Assembly: GCF_014838735.1 (NCBI RefSeq)
Contig: NZ_JABUXQ010000005.1
Span: 37,383-101,382 of the forward strand
Direction: 5' to 3'
Length of the DNA stretch: 64,000 nucleotides
From: Limosilactobacillus portuensis
Lineage (GTDB): Bacteria > Bacillota > Bacilli > Lactobacillales > Lactobacillaceae
Shown here in pieces: positions 24,803-33,433 of the stretch. Within the stretch, counting starts at the first letter, position 1. Each line of letters starts with the position of its first letter. The notes under the pieces were generated by a model that was not told where the DNA came from, searched no databases, and saw only the letters and a program-made list of their open reading frames with translations. The position numbers and the translations under genes were made by a program.

Positions 24803-24808
24803 TATAAT
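24803..24808 (+). promoter_or_regulatory. -10 box upstream of the TPP riboswitch
   Basis: TATAAT lies about 25 bases before the TPP aptamer; no good -35 match is visible at the usual spacing. Confidence 0.5.
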
Positions 24809-24830
24809 GGTAATAATAAAAGAAAATTAT

Positions 24831-24905
24831 ATGTCTGGGGTGCCACTTGGCTGAGATTAGACCCATTGAACCTGTCTAGATAATGCTAGCGAGGGAAGCG
24901 CGTTT
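24831..24905 (+). promoter_or_regulatory. TPP riboswitch (THI element)
   Basis: The conserved core is visible: CTGGGGTGCC, CTGAGATTAGACCC, TTGAACCTG and GCGAGGGAAGC. It precedes a terminator and the ykoE-ykoD-ykoC thiamin transport operon, so thiamin pyrophosphate should switch the operon off. Confidence 0.95.
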
Positions 24906-24919
24906 TTAATCGACCATTT

Positions 24920-24956
24920 AAGGAACCATGGCATTTTTTGTCACGGTTCTTTTTCT
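24920..24956 (+). terminator. Terminator of the TPP riboswitch expression platform
   Basis: AAGGAACCATGGCA pairs with TGTCACGGTTCTT with one bulge, followed by TTTCTTT, just before ykoE. Confidence 0.85.
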
Positions 24957-24977
24957 TTCCCCAAGAAAGGAATTATT

Positions 24978-25535
24978 ATGTTTCATCAATTTCACTTAAA
25001 GGACATTATTCTCTTAGCAATCATCGGGATCGTTTTTGGAGTAATCTACTTAGCAACTGGTCTGCTCTACAACGGCTTAACAATTGCCCTGACTCCCTTT
25101 GGCTATGGACCAATGGCTAACGATATTACATTAGGTATTTGGTGTATGGCTGGTCCGTTAGCTGGTTTTATGCTCCGTCTTCCTGGTGCCTCATTTCTCG
25201 GTGAATTTCTTAGTGCCGTTGTGGAGATGCTCCTCGGTGATCAATGGGGTGTGACCACTCTGCTCTCAGGGCTGGTTCAAGGGATCGGGACTGAACTCGG
25301 TTTTACCTTAACGCTTTATAAAATATACAATTGGGTGACCTTACTCCTCTCCGCAACCACTACCACGATTCTGACATTTGCCTGGGACTGGTTCCGCAAT
25401 GGTTACAGCCATTTTCCATTTTCAATGTTAATCGTGATGTTAATTGTTCGCTGGTTATCAATGTTTTTCTTCACCGGCGTCCTTGTTAAGCTCATCGTTA
25501 ACCTGTTAAACAGAAGTCACGTTCTTCCGAGGTAA
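24978..25535 (+). CDS. ykoE: Thiamin-precursor ECF transporter substrate-binding component YkoE
   Basis: Membrane S-component of 185 residues with about five to six helices. It opens FHLKDIILLAIIGIVFGVIY, contains GPLAGFMLRLPGASFLGE and ends in a hydrophobic helix plus basic tail, as in YkoE proteins that bind thiamin or hydroxymethylpyrimidine. First gene after the TPP riboswitch and overlapping in function with the next two genes (ATPase and T component). Confidence 0.88.
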   Translation: MFHQFHLKDIILLAIIGIVFGVIYLATGLLYNGLTIALTPFGYGPMANDITLGIWCMAGPLAGFMLRLPGASFLGEFLSAVVEMLLGDQWGVTTLLSGLVQGIGTELGFTLTLYKIYNWVTLLLSATTTTILTFAWDWFRNGYSHFPFSMLIVMLIVRWLSMFFFTGVLVKLIVNLLNRSHVLPR

Positions 25536-25540
25536 AATAA

Positions 25541-26941
25541 ATGGAATCAATCGCTATTCAACACCTGACATTTTCATATGAGGACGGCCAGCCGATCCTT
25601 AATGACGTCTCCCTTGAATTGCCACTTCATACTTCAATCATCTTTAGCGGGTCCGTTGGCAGTGGAAAAACAACCCTGCTGAAGTTGATCGCTGGCTTGC
25701 TTCCAAAATATGGTGGCAGCTGTTCAGGAAAAGTTGCCATTCCTAGCGGGCAGCGAGTTGGCATGCTCTTTCAAGATCCAGCGATGCAGTTCACGATGGA
25801 TACCCCGCAACATGAATTAGAGTTTACCCTAGAGAATCTTCAAGTTCCCCACGAAGAAATCAATAAGCAGGTAAAGAGTGCCCTAACCTTTGTCGGCTTA
25901 GAAAAACTTGCCCAGCAAAAACTAACTACCCTTTCTGGCGGTCAATTACAGCGAGTTGCGTTGGCAATTACAATTGCTATGAAGGCGGAGATCATTCTAC
26001 TAGACGAACCTTTTTCAAGTATTGATGAAGCTAACCGACAGTTTCTCCTTCAAAAGTTAACCCAACTACAAAATGAAAATGGCACAACGATCATTATCAG
26101 CGATCACGATCTCCATAATTACCAAAAGTTTAGTCAGCTTGTTGTTCAGTTTCACAATTCTAAAGTCACCCTACTGTCACACCATGATAGTTTGATGCTT
26201 TTAGAAAATGCTAATCACCAACATAGGAACAGGCTCACCACTAAGGTTCCGCCGCTAACTGCTAATATCGTTATGGAATTAAAAGATTATGCTGTAAGCC
26301 GTAATCAAACTTCCCTTATTAGGCCCACCAGTTTAAATATCATTCAGAACAAAATCACCTTATTAACTGGTCCTAGTGGTGCGGGAAAATCAACTCTCCT
26401 CAAATCAATCGCTAAGCTAACTTCTTACCAGGGAAAAATAACATATAAGAAGCGAAATATTCAAAAAATATTCCCCGGGAAATATTATTCCAAAGTCGGT
26501 CTAATCTTCCAAGAAACTAATCAGCAATTCTTAAACGTTACTGTCGGTGAAGAATTAATGTTAAGCCTCAAGAATGGTCATAATCCGTTTCTAACTCAAA
26601 AGACGGTAAAAGAACTTTTAGCAATGGTCGGTTTACCCGACATTAGTCAAAGAGTTATTTATTCCCTGAGTGGCGGTCAACGAAAACTCATTCAAAACCT
26701 TGTCATGTTGATAATGGGACAGGAAGTTCTGCTAATGGATGAGCCCTTTACTGGTCTCGATCATCAATCATTACAAAAATTACTGGCACTTATTGAACAA
26801 AGTAAGCAATCCTTTCCACAAACGTTGCTAATTGTGAGTCACCAATTGGATTACTTAGCTGGCGTAGTTGATTATCACCTTAACCTTACTAATCAGCAGC
26901 TTTCATACCAAGGAGGATCACAAAATGAATCCCAGTATTAA
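25541..26941 (+). CDS. ykoD: Double-domain ECF transporter ATPase YkoD
   Basis: Energises thiamin-precursor uptake. The 466 residues hold two ABC ATPase domains. The first has Walker A GSVGSGKTTLLK, signature LSGGQLQRVALA and Walker B ILLDEPFSS. The second has Walker A GPSGAGKSTLLK, signature LSGGQRKLIQNLV and Walker B LLMDEPFTG. It starts 5 bp after ykoE, and its stop codon overlaps the next gene by 17 bp. Confidence 0.92.
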   Translation: MESIAIQHLTFSYEDGQPILNDVSLELPLHTSIIFSGSVGSGKTTLLKLIAGLLPKYGGSCSGKVAIPSGQRVGMLFQDPAMQFTMDTPQHELEFTLENLQVPHEEINKQVKSALTFVGLEKLAQQKLTTLSGGQLQRVALAITIAMKAEIILLDEPFSSIDEANRQFLLQKLTQLQNENGTTIIISDHDLHNYQKFSQLVVQFHNSKVTLLSHHDSLMLLENANHQHRNRLTTKVPPLTANIVMELKDYAVSRNQTSLIRPTSLNIIQNKITLLTGPSGAGKSTLLKSIAKLTSYQGKITYKKRNIQKIFPGKYYSKVGLIFQETNQQFLNVTVGEELMLSLKNGHNPFLTQKTVKELLAMVGLPDISQRVIYSLSGGQRKLIQNLVMLIMGQEVLLMDEPFTGLDHQSLQKLLALIEQSKQSFPQTLLIVSHQLDYLAGVVDYHLNLTNQQLSYQGGSQNESQY

Positions 26942-27581
26942 ACTTCTCCTCCTTCTCCTCATTTCACTTGAGATTAGCTTTACAAATCAGCTTTATGTAA
27001 ACCTAATTTTGATCGTCTGTCTTTTGCTCGTTCTTCTTTTTCACCACCTAACATGGCGTCGCTTTATGTGGCTAATGCTAATTCCTTTAATTCCTGGAAT
27101 TGCAGTTCTGATCACTATTGGTGGATATGGTCCAGGGCATAGTTGGCTTACTGGATGGAGTATGGTAAGCCGTTTTTACGTTTATGTTTTTGCTGGTGGG
27201 GTAATGACTTTTACAACCTCAACTCTTGCCCTAGCGCGATCATTAGAACAGAACTGTCATCTCCCCAGTAAGTTTGCCTATGGTACTTTAGCAGCATTAA
27301 ATATTTTGCCGCGGATTAAGCAAACCGTCATTTCAATTAGGGTTGCTGGAAGAATGCGCGGGATAAACCTTCACTGGTGGTCACCAACCCTTTATTTCAA
27401 AGCAATTCTTTCAGCTATTAGGTGGTCGGACCAACTGGCTCAGGCAATGGAGACTCACGGTTTCCGTGAAGGACAGCCACGGACTCACACTGTCCAAATC
27501 CCTATTTTTTGGTCTGATTGGGTGATTTTCATCGTTAGTATCACTATTCTTCAAGTTCTGCTAATTGCACTCCCGCAATAG
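26925..27581 (+). CDS. ykoC: ECF transporter transmembrane T component YkoC
   Basis: Integral membrane coupling protein of 218 residues, related to CbiQ. It has four or five helices, and the cytoplasmic coupling-helix region includes RVAGRMRGINL, matching the Ala-Arg-Gly-type motif of T components. ATG 26925 follows AGGAGG located inside the end of ykoD; the upstream in-frame ATG at 26868 lacks such a site. It completes the ykoEDC thiamin transporter. Confidence 0.88.
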   Translation: MNPSIKLLLLLLISLEISFTNQLYVNLILIVCLLLVLLFHHLTWRRFMWLMLIPLIPGIAVLITIGGYGPGHSWLTGWSMVSRFYVYVFAGGVMTFTTSTLALARSLEQNCHLPSKFAYGTLAALNILPRIKQTVISIRVAGRMRGINLHWWSPTLYFKAILSAIRWSDQLAQAMETHGFREGQPRTHTVQIPIFWSDWVIFIVSITILQVLLIALPQ

Positions 27582-27622
27582 ATCAGGCATAATGAAGAAA
27601 AATGATTGGAGATTTTTTCATT

Positions 27623-27964
27623 ATGAATAACGATATTAGTTTATCAAAACGAATCATTGGGGCTCTTTCGTACCTCAGTATTCTTTTTCTTCCGGTAATT
27701 TTTCCGCTAATTGTCTGGATTGTTGCTGGAAGCGATAATCCCTGGGTTAAACACCAGGCTAAGTTAGCGTTTTGGACGCAGATTTTCCCATTACTGTACA
27801 TTATCTTCTGCTTCCTCTTCATTAGCGTAGCAGCTTGGCATTCAATAATTACCAACCTAGGTGCATTCAGTGGGATCCTCTTAACCTTTGCACTGTTAAT
27901 TGCGTTAATCCTCTATATTTACAATATTGCAATGGCAGTGAAAGTTCTTCTTGGTCGTGAATAG
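27623..27964 (+). CDS. DUF4870 family small membrane protein
   Basis: Protein of 113 residues with three hydrophobic helices and the DUF4870 pattern (ALSYLSILFLPVIFPLIVWI, then HQAKLAFWTQI). Function unknown. ATG 27623 follows GGAG at 11 bases; an ATG at 27602 would add seven residues. It lies between ykoC and an antiporter gene on the same strand, with a 34-bp gap to the latter. Confidence 0.75.
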   Translation: MNNDISLSKRIIGALSYLSILFLPVIFPLIVWIVAGSDNPWVKHQAKLAFWTQIFPLLYIIFCFLFISVAAWHSIITNLGAFSGILLTFALLIALILYIYNIAMAVKVLLGRE

Positions 27965-27998
27965 TTTAGCAGTCTTTTAGAAGGAGCTGAGTAAGTAA

Positions 27999-29969
27999 AT
28001 GAACACGATTTTTACAATCTTTCTATTACTGACTGCCGTTGTCATCGCTAATATCATTCACCTAATTTATCCGAAAATCCCACTATCAATTTATCAGATC
28101 GTAGCCGGGATTTTAATGGCATCCCTGCCAACCACCGCCACTGACTTTACAATGCATCCAGAGTTATTCATGATGGCGGTTATTGCTCCATTAATGTTTA
28201 ATGACGGTCAAAATCAGTCTTTCAGAGTTTTATCAAAAAACGTTAGAAATATCCTGTCGCTAAGTGTCGGCTTTGCGCTTGTTGCTGTAATTATTATCGG
28301 GGCAACTCTTCACTTAGCTTTCCCCAAGCTGTTTACTCTGCCGCTTGCCTTTATGCTAGCGGCAATTATTACGCCAACCGATGCTGTTGCTGTCAAGTCG
28401 TTAACCACTAACGTAATGATGCCTGAAAATGTTAATACGACTTTGGAGGTTGAGTCTCTCTTTAACGATGCTTCAGGAATCGTTCTGTTGGATCTCGCGC
28501 TTGCTGCTTTTACCTCTGGGACTTTTTCACTTGCTCACGGGATCTGGTACTTCTCTTACATTTTCTTCGGTGGAATCATCTTCGGGGCAATCTTGGGTAA
28601 CCTTTTGATTACTCTGCGGATGAAATTAATGAGTCGGCACGTTGATATCGGTTCAATTGTGATCCCGATTAACGTTATGACGCCAGTTGTTATCTACTGG
28701 TTAGCTGAAGAATGTCACTTTTCCGGGATTTTAGCGGTTGTCTCCGCAGGGGTTGTTCATAGTATTCTCTATGACCGATTACGTTTAACTTCCGCTAAGG
28801 TCCAAATGGCAACAAAAACAATCTGGTCAATTATTAGTGATGCATTAAACGGAATTGTCTTTGTCCTCTTGGGATTATTAATTCCTCAAGTAATTGGTCG
28901 AACAACACCCGCTAACCTCTTAAAACTAATTAGTCTCTCTGTAGTGCTCTTCCTAATAATGTTAATTCTTCGGTATGCTTGGGCTCGCTGGCGGTTAGTT
29001 AACCTCCATTCACCAAAGGAAGAGCTTAACCGTGATAGTTGGTTGCTTGCTCTAGGGGGCGTTCACGGTACCATTACACTTTCTTTAGCGTTCTCCCTAC
29101 CGATTATTGTTAGCGGTCATCAATTTGCTTTCCGGAACTCAATTATCCTCATCTCGGCATTAGTAATTCTAACCAGTATCATTGTTGGTGCGATTGCCTT
29201 TCCAATAATTCTTCCACGAAAAGCCAATGATTACAGTGCAGCAGAATTTCATAGTGCCCTAGTAAAAACAGTTCAATATGCAATTAATGAACTAAAATCA
29301 AATACTGAAGATCGAGCTGAAAAAGCGATCATTATGGATCAGTTAAGTAGCCAAATGACCCAGTATCATCATATCAATACAGATGTTTTCGAGAAAATTG
29401 CTCGTAAATCTCACCAATTAGAACTAGAAGTCATCGAACAACTTGCTGAAGAGGAAAAAATCTCTGAACGCCAAGCAGAATGGTATTCCCGAATTGTCGC
29501 TCGTTCAATTTATAACACTGGAAATCATACTTTCATGTCCTTTATTTCCACTGTTATTCACCGAATTAAGTGGCGAATTATCCGGCACCGTAACGGTAAA
29601 GTCCAAGCGCAACATCGTCGTCAGCTTGAACAGCACCAACTTCATCCTGACCAGTTTTTATCATTTAAAGAAGTTTTCAACCTTCTTAACCAACGTGTTA
29701 ATAAATACCTTGATACAATTCAAACCCCTAAAAACGTCAATGAAATTACAATGATTCGTCGAGCTTACCTTCAACGATCGCACTTCTTCAACCGTGATTC
29801 ACGAGTTGATGCCGATAGAATAAACGCTCTCTTTGTCGAAGCGTTTCAGTTAGAGCACTCGTATGTTCAACAATGTCTCGTTGACGGTAAATTCTCCCAA
29901 TCACTTGCGAACGCGCTTAATGAACAAATTTCAACTGATGAACTTGTAATGGTCCAATCAATGGAATAA
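27999..29969 (+). CDS. Cation:proton antiporter, CPA1 (NhaP/NHE) family
   Basis: Membrane exchanger of 656 residues. The N-terminal 400 residues have about 12 helices with the CPA1 features ITPTDAVAVKSL, the ion-binding EVESLFNDASGIV region (Asn-Asp) and the later GVHGTITLSLAFSLP. A hydrophilic C-terminal domain of about 230 residues follows, helical and charged, typical of regulatory tails. It should exchange Na+ (or K+) for protons in pH and salt homeostasis. The ribosome site AAGGAGCTGAG precedes ATG 27999. Confidence 0.88.
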   Translation: MNTIFTIFLLLTAVVIANIIHLIYPKIPLSIYQIVAGILMASLPTTATDFTMHPELFMMAVIAPLMFNDGQNQSFRVLSKNVRNILSLSVGFALVAVIIIGATLHLAFPKLFTLPLAFMLAAIITPTDAVAVKSLTTNVMMPENVNTTLEVESLFNDASGIVLLDLALAAFTSGTFSLAHGIWYFSYIFFGGIIFGAILGNLLITLRMKLMSRHVDIGSIVIPINVMTPVVIYWLAEECHFSGILAVVSAGVVHSILYDRLRLTSAKVQMATKTIWSIISDALNGIVFVLLGLLIPQVIGRTTPANLLKLISLSVVLFLIMLILRYAWARWRLVNLHSPKEELNRDSWLLALGGVHGTITLSLAFSLPIIVSGHQFAFRNSIILISALVILTSIIVGAIAFPIILPRKANDYSAAEFHSALVKTVQYAINELKSNTEDRAEKAIIMDQLSSQMTQYHHINTDVFEKIARKSHQLELEVIEQLAEEEKISERQAEWYSRIVARSIYNTGNHTFMSFISTVIHRIKWRIIRHRNGKVQAQHRRQLEQHQLHPDQFLSFKEVFNLLNQRVNKYLDTIQTPKNVNEITMIRRAYLQRSHFFNRDSRVDADRINALFVEAFQLEHSYVQQCLVDGKFSQSLANALNEQISTDELVMVQSME

Positions 29970-29971
29970 AA

Positions 29972-30100
29972 ATGAAGCTGGAAATCAAGCTTTTTAAGAG
30001 TCCGTATGGCTAGTCGAGAACGGAGGTTGGTTCGATTAGAACCGTTCTCCGTTCGTAACTAGACACTAGGGCTCTGCTTGATTTCCGCGATTAAATTTAT
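29972..30100. repeat. Family B intergenic repeat (copy 2)
   Basis: It shares with copy 1 the ends GAAGCTGG...and CTTGATTTCCGCGATTA, and the core AAGAGTCCGTATGGCTAGTC plus TAGACACTAGGGCTCT. It has an additional internal hairpin GAACGGAG..CTCCGTTC. Confidence 0.83.
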
Positions 30101-30119
30101 TGGAAATTATCGGTAATAG

Positions 30120-30162
30120 CGAGAGGCTGAGAAAAAACGTTTTGTTTTTTCTCAGCCTCTCA
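30120..30162. terminator. Bidirectional terminator after the CPA1 antiporter
   Basis: GAGAGGCTGAGAAAAAAC pairs with GTTTTTTCTCAGCCTCTC across a short loop. Confidence 0.9.
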
Positions 30163-30167
30163 GTTAT

Positions 30168-30527
30168 TTAAAGTGATAAAATCAATCCAATTATCGCTGG
30201 AATAAATTGGAATAACCAAATTTTCTTTGTAGCGGTTAAGGCACCGTATAACCCAACGACTGCAACGAAAATAAGTAATAAGCGTCCTACCATGATCGCC
30301 GTTATCCCCGGGAAGATAAACTGACTAATAATTAATAACGCTCCAAGCATCCCGTTGTAGATTCCCTGATTAGCCATTGAAATTCTCGCAGCCTTTTGCC
30401 GGAGAAAAGATTCTTCCATGTCAAACGCTTTAGCCTGTTTGGCAGGACTGGCAAACATTTCCAGTACCATAATTCCCAGATGTTCAATTCCAATTAAGAT
30501 TGTAACGATTTCAAATGCAATTCCCAA
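30168..30527 (-). CDS. DUF1304 family membrane protein
   Basis: Protein of 119 residues with four hydrophobic helices, recognisable as DUF1304 (EHLGIMVLEMF, ANQGIYNGMLGALL, VGLYGALTATKK). Function unknown. It starts with TTG, nine bases after GGAG. It lies alone between two repeats. Confidence 0.8.
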   Translation of the reverse strand: MGIAFEIVTILIGIEHLGIMVLEMFASPAKQAKAFDMEESFLRQKAARISMANQGIYNGMLGALLIISQFIFPGITAIMVGRLLLIFVAVVGLYGALTATKKIWLFQFIPAIIGLILSL

Positions 30528-30589
30528 TTTTTGATTCTCCTATCCGTTTTTGCTTTAACGGTTAATTATAACATTGTTGAAATGAGCTT

Positions 30590-30911
30590 CCACCTAGATG
30601 AAGTTCTACTGTCACAGAGTCAAAACGTGTTCGCCGTGACCGCAACTTCTGGCTAGGTAGCTCCTACTGCAACATAGACCAAACGTGCTCAGCCTAAACT
30701 TCCTCGAGCTAACGACCTCCACCTCCGACGGCTTACCGCCGTTCGGTGGAGAAATCGTTAGCCACCGGAAGTTTTTAACGGCTTCACACTCTACTTTAAA
30801 CGTGCTTCGCCCGAGTTTCCTAGAGCTAGCGACCTCCTTCCTAGACGCAAGTCGCCTTCGTCAGGAGAAATCGCTAGCTTTCCGGAAACTCTTTGGAGCG
30901 AAGGCACTCTA
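30590..30911. repeat. Composite family A repeat, two palindromes in tandem
   Basis: A mosaic segment (30590-30684, sharing CTACTGCAACATAGACCAAA with 15890-15910) precedes two palindromes. Bases 30684-30793 have GCTAACGA/TCGTTAGC arms and end CACACTCTA. Bases 30800-30911 are nearly identical to 15955-16066. The end CACTCTA gives TAG on the minus strand, the stop codon of the hydrolase gene. Confidence 0.88.
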
Positions 30912-31889
30912 TCTTACATACCTTCCCAAAAATTTCTCAAGATGGTGGCGGTAGGATTGGGGAGCGTGGGCGAAGGAAGAAGCGTGGGAGGCACCGTTAA
31001 CAATCCATAATTGCTTAGGTCCTTGAGTAGCCCGATAGTTGGCATACACCATGTCGGTTGGGACAAAATGATCGTTACTCCCATGGATGAAGAGCATTGG
31101 CAAATGATTATGGTGCAGACTATTAACGGAACTGGCCTCACCTGTAAAGAAGCCGTTACGAACTCGATTAATTAAGCTAAGAGTTTTAATTAATGGCCAA
31201 CGAATTGGTGTTGGAATGTTATATAAGTTGCCAGCTTCATAGTTAAGCTCATCATTAAGGCTACTGTATCCACAATCTTCAACATAGGCCTTCACCTGTT
31301 TCGGCATGTGAATCCCACTTGTCATCATCGTCGTGGCTCCACCCATGCTAACCCCATAAATTACAACTTGGCTATTTTGACCATTATGGGTAATCAGTTT
31401 TTGCGTCCACTTACGGACATCATAACGTTCCGGCCAGCCATAGCCAATATATTTCCCCTGACTTTGACCATGTGCACGAGCATCCGGCATCAAAACGTTG
31501 TACCCCATCCGGTGAAACAGCGCCGCATACTCGCCCATTTTTTCTTTATTTCCCATAAAGCCATGAAGAATTACCACGTTCTTAGTTGTGTGATGACTCG
31601 CAGGAATATAATCAGCAACCAACCGGTAATCCTTAGTGGCAGATTTCATTGTCCATTGCTGTTTTTTAGCATGTTTAAACCACATCTTCTGGTCATATAG
31701 CGGATCACTTTTTTCGATTCGCTGGTTATTATTAACGAATGACTTATGCCCCGGAACCATTCCAACGTGGAAAAAATAAGATCCTGCACCGAAAAGCGTA
31801 ATTCCAAGTACTACTAATACCGTGACTATCCCGCGACGTACCCAATGCTTTTGTTTCTTTTTTTGTGAACTCAAAATAATTAACCCCAT
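30909..31889 (-). CDS. Membrane-anchored alpha/beta hydrolase
   Basis: Protein of 326 residues with a basic N-terminus and one membrane helix (about 20-40, VTVLVVLGITLFGAG), then an extracytoplasmic-facing alpha/beta hydrolase domain. Visible are the oxyanion segment VILHGFMGN, nucleophile elbow GVSMGGA, the acid region HGSNDHFVP and the C-terminal catalytic His in GASHAS. It is related to cell-surface hydrolases of lactobacilli (YqkD/YkoE-like esterases). The substrate is unknown. The ribosome site is weak. The TAG stop codon coincides with a repeat end. Confidence 0.82.
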   Translation of the reverse strand: MGLIILSSQKKKQKHWVRRGIVTVLVVLGITLFGAGSYFFHVGMVPGHKSFVNNNQRIEKSDPLYDQKMWFKHAKKQQWTMKSATKDYRLVADYIPASHHTTKNVVILHGFMGNKEKMGEYAALFHRMGYNVLMPDARAHGQSQGKYIGYGWPERYDVRKWTQKLITHNGQNSQVVIYGVSMGGATTMMTSGIHMPKQVKAYVEDCGYSSLNDELNYEAGNLYNIPTPIRWPLIKTLSLINRVRNGFFTGEASSVNSLHHNHLPMLFIHGSNDHFVPTDMVYANYRATQGPKQLWIVNGASHASSFAHAPQSYRHHLEKFLGRYVR

Positions 31890-32005
31890 GTTGCATTTTT
31901 ATTAACGTTCATGATTTTATCACAGAATATTTTTAATTGCACATTTTTCCACGAAACGTGGCTTCCAATGTTAAAATAAAGGTTAGTATTAAAGGGAGTG
32001 ACTTG

Positions 32006-32419
32006 ATGTTTCCAGAAAGATTACGTGCCTTACGTAAAGGGCAAAAGATCACATTAAAAGAATTAGCTGAACACCTCAACCAAAACCTCGGCCCCAACGA
32101 AAAGCCAAATACCGCTTCACAGATCGGTAACTGGGAACGGGGAATCCGGACGCCATCTTACATTGAAGCCCGCAAGCTTGCCGAGTTTTTTGATGTCAGT
32201 CTTGACTACCTTACCGGAAAGTCAGATCGAGATGACTTTGACCTTGCTAAACTATTAATTTCCGCTCGCAATTTGACCTTTAACCAAACTGATATTGGTA
32301 GCGACGATCGTTACGAAATTTTCCAGCTGATCGATGGTTATTTAAAGGGACGGAATAACCGTCTTGATACTGACAAATTCTATGGCAAACAAGAACAGCT
32401 TAATCTAAAGCTAAAGTGA
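32006..32419 (+). CDS. XRE family helix-turn-helix regulator
   Basis: Cytosolic regulator of 137 residues. The N-terminal HTH_XRE domain covers about 1-70 (RLRALRKGQKITLKELAEHL, then a TASQIGNWERGIRTPS recognition region and FDVSLDYLTGKSD). A short C-terminal extension of about 60 residues has no recognised domain. ATG 32006 follows GGGAG; upstream in-frame codons lack a site. It is followed after 9 bp by a methyltransferase gene, so they are an operon. Confidence 0.85.
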   Translation: MFPERLRALRKGQKITLKELAEHLNQNLGPNEKPNTASQIGNWERGIRTPSYIEARKLAEFFDVSLDYLTGKSDRDDFDLAKLLISARNLTFNQTDIGSDDRYEIFQLIDGYLKGRNNRLDTDKFYGKQEQLNLKLK

Positions 32420-32428
32420 GGAGTTATT

Positions 32429-33286
32429 ATGAATCCAAAGCAATTAAAGAAGCTTAAGAAGCGCGTTAAAAAGGCCCAGAAAATTCTTCAACAGCCCAAA
32501 TATATTGAAGAACTTACTCAATATCGTGACTTATTTGATCCCTTTCCGGAAGTTAAATTCTTAATTAATAACGCCTTAGAAAGTGACCGCTTACTTAAAA
32601 ACGGTCTCTTACCACAACCACTACCCCACCTTCTTCTTCCTGATGACATTCAAGATCAAGTATTTACGTACGTTAACCAGCATTACCCAAAGGGCGATCC
32701 TCAGGGTGACGCTTTATGGGATAAATATTCAGCAGCCCTGCCTAAGCTCGATAAAGCTCTTCGCAATTTCCGTGACTACCTTGAAGATACTTATGGCATG
32801 TGGTCATACGTCAATGCTCCCTTTGCCAAGGCATTAGCGGAATACTTAAATGGTGAACCAGTTCTCGAAATTATGGCTGGAAACGGCTATATCTCTAAGG
32901 GAATCCGGAATAATAACCCTACGGAAAAGATCTTTACTACTGATAGTCAAGCCTGGACAAAGGAGAATGAGACCGGTAAACACCCTGTCACCCAAATTGA
33001 AAAGTTAGATGCCATCGAGGCAATTAAAAAATATGGTAATCAGGTTAAATTCGTCATTATGTCTTGGGCACCAGATAAGCAGGAGACCGATTGGGAAGTT
33101 CTCCAACTTCTCAGAAAAGATTATCCAGAAATTAACCTTCTCGTAATCGGTGAGAAGAATGGTGCAACTAATTCAAAGACCTTCTGGGATAGTGCCCAAT
33201 TAAGCCAGGATGAAGCTTTGCAAAGGGTTAACCGGCAACTTCATTCATTCGATTTAATTGACGAGCAAATTTACCTCGCAAAGTAA
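32429..33286 (+). CDS. SAM-dependent methyltransferase-like protein
   Basis: Cytosolic protein of 285 residues. The N-terminal part (1-140) is helical and charged. The C-terminal part begins with a class I methyltransferase motif I (VLEIMAGNGYISKGI, about 146-160), then an acidic strand end and a motif resembling post-motif III. The substrate is unknown. Translation follows GAGGAG in an operon with the upstream XRE regulator. A terminator follows. Confidence 0.7.
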   Translation: MNPKQLKKLKKRVKKAQKILQQPKYIEELTQYRDLFDPFPEVKFLINNALESDRLLKNGLLPQPLPHLLLPDDIQDQVFTYVNQHYPKGDPQGDALWDKYSAALPKLDKALRNFRDYLEDTYGMWSYVNAPFAKALAEYLNGEPVLEIMAGNGYISKGIRNNNPTEKIFTTDSQAWTKENETGKHPVTQIEKLDAIEAIKKYGNQVKFVIMSWAPDKQETDWEVLQLLRKDYPEINLLVIGEKNGATNSKTFWDSAQLSQDEALQRVNRQLHSFDLIDEQIYLAK

Positions 33287-33287
33287 C

Positions 33288-33323
33288 TAAAGACCGCAAA
33301 CTTTTAGTGGCGGGTCTTTTTTT
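33288..33323 (+). terminator. Terminator of the XRE-methyltransferase operon
   Basis: AAAGACC-GC pairs with GCGGGTCTTT, followed by a run of T. Confidence 0.8.
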
Positions 33324-33433
33324 GTGTATTCCCTAGTAATTCAAGTTATTATTCGATACAATATTGCAAGTTTGGAATTTTTAAAGAAAGGAAAACTGTC
33401 CGGCATTCTGTCGATCAGTAAGGGTTGCATACA

